Assembly: GCF_000832305.1 (NCBI RefSeq) | Contig: NZ_CP010537.1 | Coordinates: 1-64,000 of the forward strand | Length of the DNA: 64,000 bases | Reading direction: 5' to 3' | Source: Cupriavidus basilensis | GTDB lineage: Bacteria; Pseudomonadota; Gammaproteobacteria; Burkholderiales; Burkholderiaceae | In this document: positions 59,142-64,000 of the stretch, one piece after another | Position numbering within the stretch: the first letter of the stretch is position 1 | How the letters are laid out: each line of letters begins with the position of its first letter | Translations under genes and position numbers: made by a program | The notes under the pieces: model-generated | What the model saw: only the letters and a program-made list of their open reading frames with translations | Databases searched by the model: none | Told to the model about the DNA's origin: nothing

Positions 59142-60599
59142 ATGAAAAAGACCTTACTTGCGTCGGCGATTGCTTTAGCCCTTGGGGCTGGCAGTCAGGC
59201 CTGGGCCAATCCGACCAACACCAATGATCCGACGAAATCGGATAACTTCAACACCCAGACAGCCACCGCAACGTCGACCCAGTCGGGCGGCGGCGCGTTG
59301 GCGAATGAGAATTCCACGGCAAACCAAGACAACAGCACGCACAACTGGACCTCCAACAAGACCTCTACCAAGGTTTCGAGCAGGACCACCACCAAGACCA
59401 ACTCCGACAATAGCGGCAAGGTCACCTTCGACGCCGGCTATGGCAACGCTGGCGCCAACAACGGCAGCACGGCCACTGCCAACTTCAGCAACGCCTTCAA
59501 CACTAACAAGGCCATCGCGATCAGCAAGCTAGATGGCAAGGTGAGTGGCATCAGGATCGACGGTATCGGCAACGTTGCCACCAACTACGGCAACGCCAAT
59601 GGCGGCGCCGGTGGCAAGGGCGGCGCTGGCTATGGCGGTACCGGCAAGGGCGGCACCGGTGGCAATGGCGGAAACAGTGGCAATGGCGGCAGCGGCGGCA
59701 GCGGCGGTTCGGCTAGCAACGGCAGCGCCAATGCAGGCTATGCCTCCAACGGCAGCGCCCACGCAGGCGACGGCGGCAATGGCGGCAAGGCCACTGGCTG
59801 GGGCGGCGACGGCGGCAATGCCAAGGCGTCTGGTGGTGATTCGCTTGCTGGTAGTGCTGGCCTGGGCGGCAAGGGCGGTGGTGTCTACAGTGACGGCGGC
59901 GGCGCGCTCGGTGCGGCAAAGACGGGCAGCGGCGGCAAGGGCGGTAGCGCTGGTAGTGATGGCGGTGGCGCGCTTGCGGCAAGCGTTGGCGTCGGTGGCG
60001 ACAGCAAGGCCAGGGGCAATAACGGAAGCGGTGGCAACGGCGGTGCCGGTACGGCTGCCGCGACCGGCGGCGGCGCATCGGCATCGGGTGGCGCTGGCGG
60101 CTCCAGTGGCGCTGGCACGGCTGTGGCTACTGGCGGTGCAGCCGGCGGCACGGGCGGCGCAGGCGGCTCGGGTAGCGGCGGCGCGGCGACCTCTATCGCC
60201 GGTGCAGCCACTGGCACGGGCGGCGCGGGCGGTGCCCAAGCCAGCGTGGGCGGTAACGGCGGTGCAGGCGGCAGCGCGACCAATGGCGGCGCATCGACCA
60301 TGGCCAGCAACGGCAGCGCAACGGCCGGCAACGGCGCGGTTGGCGCATCGTCCGGCGCCGGCGGCGCTGGCGGCGTGGGCATGGGCGGCACCGGTGGTAC
60401 CGGCAATGGAGCAGTGGGTGGAGCCGGCGGCGCCGGCGGCACCAACTATGTCGATGCTGGCACCTTCAATATGTCCAACACCATGACCAGCGTTGGTCAG
60501 TCGGCAGCGGGCATCATGATCGCCAACCAAAACAGCGGCTTCGCTTCGCTGGTGCAACAAAGCGTCAACGTCCAGGCCAACCTGGCGGTCGGCAAGTAA
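59142..60599 (+). CDS. Exported glycine-rich repeat protein, possible amyloid/fibre subunit
   Basis: A 485-residue protein. A signal peptide (MKKTLLASAIALALGAGSQAWA) cleaves after Ala22. Residues 23-140 are Asn/Thr/Ser-rich, and about 150-440 is a low-complexity GGxGG region with Ala and Ser. The tail (TMTSVGQSAAGIMIANQNSGFASLVQQSVNVQANLAVGK) differs and ends in a QNS...VNVQ motif shared with the two partner proteins downstream. Composition and context (C39 peptidase, FapF-like barrel) suggest a secreted fibre subunit. GGGAG ribosome-binding site. A GG-repeat of this size in the mature part would resist folding in the cytoplasm. Confidence 0.7.
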   Translation: MKKTLLASAIALALGAGSQAWANPTNTNDPTKSDNFNTQTATATSTQSGGGALANENSTANQDNSTHNWTSNKTSTKVSSRTTTKTNSDNSGKVTFDAGYGNAGANNGSTATANFSNAFNTNKAIAISKLDGKVSGIRIDGIGNVATNYGNANGGAGGKGGAGYGGTGKGGTGGNGGNSGNGGSGGSGGSASNGSANAGYASNGSAHAGDGGNGGKATGWGGDGGNAKASGGDSLAGSAGLGGKGGGVYSDGGGALGAAKTGSGGKGGSAGSDGGGALAASVGVGGDSKARGNNGSGGNGGAGTAAATGGGASASGGAGGSSGAGTAVATGGAAGGTGGAGGSGSGGAATSIAGAATGTGGAGGAQASVGGNGGAGGSATNGGASTMASNGSATAGNGAVGASSGAGGAGGVGMGGTGGTGNGAVGGAGGAGGTNYVDAGTFNMSNTMTSVGQSAAGIMIANQNSGFASLVQQSVNVQANLAVGK

Positions 60600-60795
60600 G
60601 GCAAGTGCGTGGCGGTGGCGTGCGCAGCGGGTGGATGGCCCGCGCGCACGTCCCGCCGGCACGGCCTGACTCCGGCAACTTAGGGCATTCCGGCGCGTTG
60701 TTCGTGTCCGGGATGCCCATTCGACGAAGAGTCCACTCGTCTTTTGCATGGCCGCCAGGATGGGGACGGCACACAGAAGGCTGAAGGAGACACCA

Positions 60796-61251
60796 ATGCG
60801 ATCGGTCCGCTCCGCTGTCATCGCGATGACGACAGCAATCCTGGTTTGGCCTGGCTTGCAGGCCTACGCCGAGCCGCAGCCCGCCGGGCCATCTGCCGCA
60901 GTGCCTGCGGTCAACACCGGATCCGTCATGCATGCCGATGCGACGGGCCCGGAGCAAGTCCCTGCTGCCGTGATGGGCGTCGGTCAGCGCGGTGCCTTTG
61001 CCGGTCTCGGCAAGCCCGTCGCGAGCGACAAGCTGGACGGCATTCGCGGCGGCTCCGAACTGGTCGTCAATGACATGCGCCTGAGCGGCACCGTGGCGGA
61101 CAACAGCGCGAACCGTGTGATCAGCGGTGCCAACAGCATTGCCGAAGGATCCTTCGCCAGCGCTGCGGGCTTGCCGACCGTGATCCAGAACTCGGGCTCC
61201 AACGTGCTGATCCAGAACGCAACCATCATCAACGTCCAGTTCAAGCCATGA
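60796..61251 (+). CDS. Exported protein with an RGG putative C39 processing site
   Basis: A 151-residue protein with a signal peptide (to about AYA at 25). Residues 80-86 read LDGIRGG, resembling a double-glycine leader site, and the C-terminus TVIQNSGSNVLIQNATIINVQFKP resembles the ending of the glycine-rich protein. GGAGA ribosome-binding site. It overlaps the C39 peptidase gene by 4 bp, so it may be a substrate or co-secreted nucleator. Comparable in size to FapA/FapB-type partner proteins, but similarity is not proven. Confidence 0.65.
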   Translation: MRSVRSAVIAMTTAILVWPGLQAYAEPQPAGPSAAVPAVNTGSVMHADATGPEQVPAAVMGVGQRGAFAGLGKPVASDKLDGIRGGSELVVNDMRLSGTVADNSANRVISGANSIAEGSFASAAGLPTVIQNSGSNVLIQNATIINVQFKP

Positions 61252-61943
61252 TGCTGCGCAAGCTGCTTTTGCAAGCTACGGTGCTGCTGGCTTCGGCCGG
61301 CGTGTCCGTGGCCTGGGCCGACTACGTCAACGTGCCCGGTGATGGCGGAAACTACTACAACGTGCGCGTCACCAGCCTCAAGGAGGCCCGGTACAAGACC
61401 ACGATCCGCCAGCAATACGATTTCAGCTGCGGGTCTGCCGCGGTGGCCACGCTGCTCACTTACCAGTACGGCTATCCGATCAGCGAGCAGACGGTGTTCC
61501 AGAACATGTACGTCAACGGCGACCAGGCCAAGATCAGGCAGGAAGGGTTTTCATTGCTGGACATGAAGCGCTTCCTGGAGTCGCGCGGCTTTCTCGCCGA
61601 TGGTTATGAATTGCCCTTGTCGAAGCTGGAGGAAACGCAGATACCGGCCATCGTGCTGGTAGTCGAGAGCGGCTACCACCACTTTGTCGTGGTCAAGGGC
61701 GTGCACGGCAACCGCGTGCTGGTCGGCGATCCGGCGCTGGGCACGCGCGCGCTGTCCCGCGAGCACTTCGAAGCGATCTGGGACAGCCAGTTGCTGTTCG
61801 TCATCCACAACCGCGAAGATGCCGCGCGCTTCAACCTGGCGGCCGACTGGCGCGTTGCGCCTACCGGCCCTTATTCAATGGGTATCAACCGGGATAGTCT
61901 GTTCTTCACCGTCATGCCTTCACATGGCGGTAGCGACTTCTAA
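61248..61943 (+). CDS. Stand-alone exported C39 peptidase (FapD-like)
   Basis: A 231-residue cysteine protease with a signal peptide (MMLRKLLLQATVLLASAGVSVAWA). The C39 active site is intact: Gln55 or Gln56 and Cys61 in IRQQYDFSCGSAAVATLL, His145 in SGYHHFVVVKG and Asp161 in LVGDPALGT. It has no ABC-transporter domain, so it acts in the periplasm. In Pseudomonas fap operons FapD is this type of peptidase beside the FapF barrel. Likely substrates are the RGG proteins on either side. Confidence 0.88.
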   Translation: MMLRKLLLQATVLLASAGVSVAWADYVNVPGDGGNYYNVRVTSLKEARYKTTIRQQYDFSCGSAAVATLLTYQYGYPISEQTVFQNMYVNGDQAKIRQEGFSLLDMKRFLESRGFLADGYELPLSKLEETQIPAIVLVVESGYHHFVVVKGVHGNRVLVGDPALGTRALSREHFEAIWDSQLLFVIHNREDAARFNLAADWRVAPTGPYSMGINRDSLFFTVMPSHGGSDF

Positions 61944-61953
61944 GGAACGCACC

Positions 61954-63195
61954 ATGTTCCAGACATCCTCAAAGCGCGGACAGCATCGACGCAGCGGTGG
62001 CGGTTCGGCCACCGCCGTCGTGCTGCTCGGTGCAGGCCTTGCCTGTGCCGGGCAGGTCCGGGCAGACGAAGGCACGGGGCTCGAGGCGCTCAACACGCTA
62101 GATGCGACCGACGCCGCGAGCTCTACGGCACCGCCTGCCATGCAGGCGGAATCCCCCAATCCTTACCTGGCTGCCGCACTCAGCAGCATGGCCGGCTGGA
62201 CCCCGGCCCCGCACGAACCCAGCACGCAGGCGCTGGATGATCAGCCTTTGGCCGACCAACCGCCGGCGGATCGTCAGGCGGACCCACTGGCCGATCTGCT
62301 GGCAAGCAAAGACGCCATTCTCAAGGCCACACCCGACACCACTTCCGTCGCCCCCGCCGTCGAAAATCCGCGTCTGCTCGTACAAGGCGACAGCGCTGCC
62401 GAGTGGAAGCCGGTTGCGCAAGAGCGCTTGCAAGATCTTCGCGGCGGCTTTGCCGTGGCTGCCAAAACGGCCCCAGCAGCGATGGGGGATGTAGTCTCGC
62501 CAAGGCCGGCCGCCGCCCGGGCGCAAGCCGATGCGCCGCCCGTGCATGCCGCGCGCAGCACCATGGCGAGCTGGAAGCCGGTCGCGCAGGAGCGCCTGGA
62601 TGACTTGCGCGGCGGCTTCGACGTGGGCGCGGGCCTGCAAGTTTCGTTCGGTATCGAACGCGCGGTGATCATCAACGGTGCCCTGGTGGTGGCAACCAGC
62701 CTTACTATTCCAGACGTGAGCCGCATCACGGCTGACCAGGCAAGCCGGCTGGCCGCGGCGCTCGGTGTGGCCACCGGCGCAGTGGCAGCGGCCAACGCGG
62801 CCGTGAACAACGCGCTGGCCTCCAACCCCGTTACAGCGGCCAACGGCAGTAGCGGTACCGGTGCCAGCAGTAGCAGCACCAGCACCGGCACCAGCGCGGC
62901 CGGCACGCCTGGCTCGTCGGTGACCACCCTGCCCGCTTCCGCGATAGCGGCGGCTGGCGCGGCCGTGACGAGCAACGGCTTGCTGAACCTGATACAGAAC
63001 GGCCCTGGAAACAGCGTCGCCGCCAGCGCGCTGGGCGGCTCACCGGCGACGGTGATCCAGAACTCGCTGAACAACCAGACGATCCAGAGCCTGGTGACCA
63101 TCAATGCGGGGGTGAACACCTTGCAAGCATTCCGCTCCGAGATGGCCGGCCAGGCATTGAGCAACGCATTACTGAATTCCGCTAGCCGAAGGTAG
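61954..63195 (+). CDS. Exported protein with two RGG putative processing sites
   Basis: A 413-residue protein with an atypically long signal region (positive start, hydrophobic about 19-32, cleavage near VRA). Two near-identical blocks, EWKPVAQERLQDLRGGFAV (151-168) and SWKPVAQERLDDLRGGFDV (207-224), end in double glycine preceded by Leu/Arg, like bacteriocin leaders cut by C39 peptidases. The rest is Ala/Ser/Thr-rich and ends with VIQNSLNNQTIQSLVTINAG, the QNS motif again. It lies 10 bp after the peptidase gene and is the best candidate for its substrate. Confidence 0.65.
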   Translation: MFQTSSKRGQHRRSGGGSATAVVLLGAGLACAGQVRADEGTGLEALNTLDATDAASSTAPPAMQAESPNPYLAAALSSMAGWTPAPHEPSTQALDDQPLADQPPADRQADPLADLLASKDAILKATPDTTSVAPAVENPRLLVQGDSAAEWKPVAQERLQDLRGGFAVAAKTAPAAMGDVVSPRPAAARAQADAPPVHAARSTMASWKPVAQERLDDLRGGFDVGAGLQVSFGIERAVIINGALVVATSLTIPDVSRITADQASRLAAALGVATGAVAAANAAVNNALASNPVTAANGSSGTGASSSSTSTGTSAAGTPGSSVTTLPASAIAAAGAAVTSNGLLNLIQNGPGNSVAASALGGSPATVIQNSLNNQTIQSLVTINAGVNTLQAFRSEMAGQALSNALLNSASRR

Positions 63196-63332
63196 GCAAT
63201 AGACGAGATGAACGGCAGCGGCTGGCAGTGGGTTGAGTAGTAGATAGCAATTGCGACAAGAGGGGCAGTATGCGTTAAGCAGGTTGCGGACTCCTGCACG
63301 AAGCAGTCCGTCGTCCGGGGGAGGAAGGCGAA

Positions 63333-64000
63333 ATGAAAAAAGGGTCGCTGCGCGGCATCCGGCAGGCTGGGTGCTCGACTTTGCTTTTGCTTGGCGGAAT
63401 GGCGCAAGGCCAGACCCCGCCCGATGATGGACCCACCGCTGCAAGGCTGGATGCCCTGAAGCGGGAGGTCACCGAGCAGGCTGCCGTCCTGGAGGCGATG
63501 AAGCGGTCGATGGCGGAGCAGGAGGCCACCATCCGCGAATTGCGCAGCGTGCTGGGCAACGACGTGCTAGCCAGAAAGCGCGGTGGCCAGCGCGCGCCGG
63601 GCACTGGCGTGACACCTGGCGACACGGCAACCAATGCTGCGGCAGCGGCCGCCGGCTCGGCCGGCACGCAACAGCTGCCCAACACCAGCAACGTGCCGCA
63701 AGTCGGCGTGGCGCAAGCCAGCGACGGGCAGGTGATGGCGCAAGCCGGTGACGAGCAACCAGTGGGCAAGCCGCCTGAAGCCAACACCGCGCCGCCGACG
63801 ATCGCGCCGATCTTCGACCAGCCCGGTGTGCTCACACCCGCGGGCAAGATCGTGGTCGAGCCGAGCTTCCAGTACGGGTATTCGTCCAACAACCGCGTGG
63901 CGCTGGTCGGCTACACGATCATTCCCGCTATCCTGATCGGTCTGGTCGACGTGCGCGAGGTCAAGACCTCGACCTACATCGAGGCAGTTGCCTTCCGCTA
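63333..64000 (+). CDS. FapF-like outer-membrane protein, N-terminal part (runs off the window)
   Basis: The first 222 residues of a protein truncated by the window end. Signal peptide (MKKGSLRGIRQAGCSTLLLLGGMAQG), a coiled-coil segment (about 37-76, LDALKREVTEQAAVLEAMKRSMAEQEATIRELRS), a disordered Pro/Ala linker, then APIFDQPGVLTPAGKIVVEPSFQYGYSSNNRVALVGYTIIPAILIGLVDVREVK, which matches my memory of the FapF barrel start. FapF exports amyloid subunits across the outer membrane, with the coiled coil gating the barrel. GGGAGGA ribosome-binding site. Confidence 0.72.
   Translation, partial: MKKGSLRGIRQAGCSTLLLLGGMAQGQTPPDDGPTAARLDALKREVTEQAAVLEAMKRSMAEQEATIRELRSVLGNDVLARKRGGQRAPGTGVTPGDTATNAAAAAAGSAGTQQLPNTSNVPQVGVAQASDGQVMAQAGDEQPVGKPPEANTAPPTIAPIFDQPGVLTPAGKIVVEPSFQYGYSSNNRVALVGYTIIPAILIGLVDVREVKTSTYIEAVAFR

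Noticed and set aside
59529..60821. Long minus-strand frames opposite the glycine-rich gene
   Set aside because: The GGC-rich repeats leave all frames open; translations are Ala/Arg or Pro-rich low complexity without a start signal.

Overview
The window is high-GC DNA from a betaproteobacterium. Codon usage, the RepA family and the gene content suggest a Cupriavidus/Ralstonia-type member of the Burkholderiaceae. It opens at the replication and partition region of a secondary replicon (chromid or megaplasmid). About twenty 17-bp iterons (consensus CGCAGAAACGGGTACGC) precede a repA gene. They are followed by a cold-shock gene, parA and parB with palindromic candidate parS sites, and a large recombinase-like gene on the opposite strand. 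The genus call is inference from family resemblance; no database was searched.

From about 7.2 to 44.5 kb lies a large surface-polysaccharide island. It holds a priming sugar-phosphate transferase (10.7 kb), two Wzc-type tyrosine-kinase/chain-length proteins (19.4 and 24.1 kb), a Wzb-type phosphatase, a Wza-type export lipoprotein, a methyltransferase, six glycosyltransferases, a flippase, a polymerase/ligase-like membrane protein, and GDP-mannose/GDP-fucose genes (manC, gmd, fcl). Two paralogous LuxR-type regulators sit at its left part (7.2 and 28.2 kb), with a Crp/Fnr-type regulator at 18.6 kb. Embedded in the island (12.3-18.4 kb) is a tight operon that looks like an amino-acid-on-carrier-protein pathway: an acyl carrier protein, an acyl-CoA-dehydrogenase-like flavoprotein, a class-II tRNA-synthetase-like amino acid:carrier-protein ligase, a DUF1839 protein and a glycoside-hydrolase-2-like enzyme. 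A tandem alpha/beta-hydrolase follows at 22.1 kb.

From 44.7 to 58.5 kb the content is mixed: two small envelope proteins, a GntR regulator with a DUF4089 (AtzG-like) small protein, cyanase, a DNA-binding response regulator, a histidine kinase overlapping a CSS-EAL c-di-GMP phosphodiesterase, a candidate small RNA, a phosphoribosyltransferase, and a LeuCD-like hydro-lyase operon with a tricarboxylate-type binding protein and its GntR regulator.

From 59.1 kb to the end is a secreted-protein operon: a glycine-rich exported protein, two exported partner proteins with RGG motifs that look like double-glycine processing sites, a stand-alone C39 peptidase, and the start of an outer-membrane-barrel-like protein resembling FapF. 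It looks like a diverged functional-amyloid (Fap-like) export locus.

Unusual points: perfect copies of the replication iteron recur far from the origin (21.8-22.8 kb, one inside a coding sequence, and 47.8 kb); a 60-bp promoter-like element occurs twice, flanking the response-regulator/kinase/EAL module, and one copy drives a plausible sRNA with a terminator; and the aminoacyl-carrier-protein operon and the RGG/C39 operon are the best candidates for poorly described systems.
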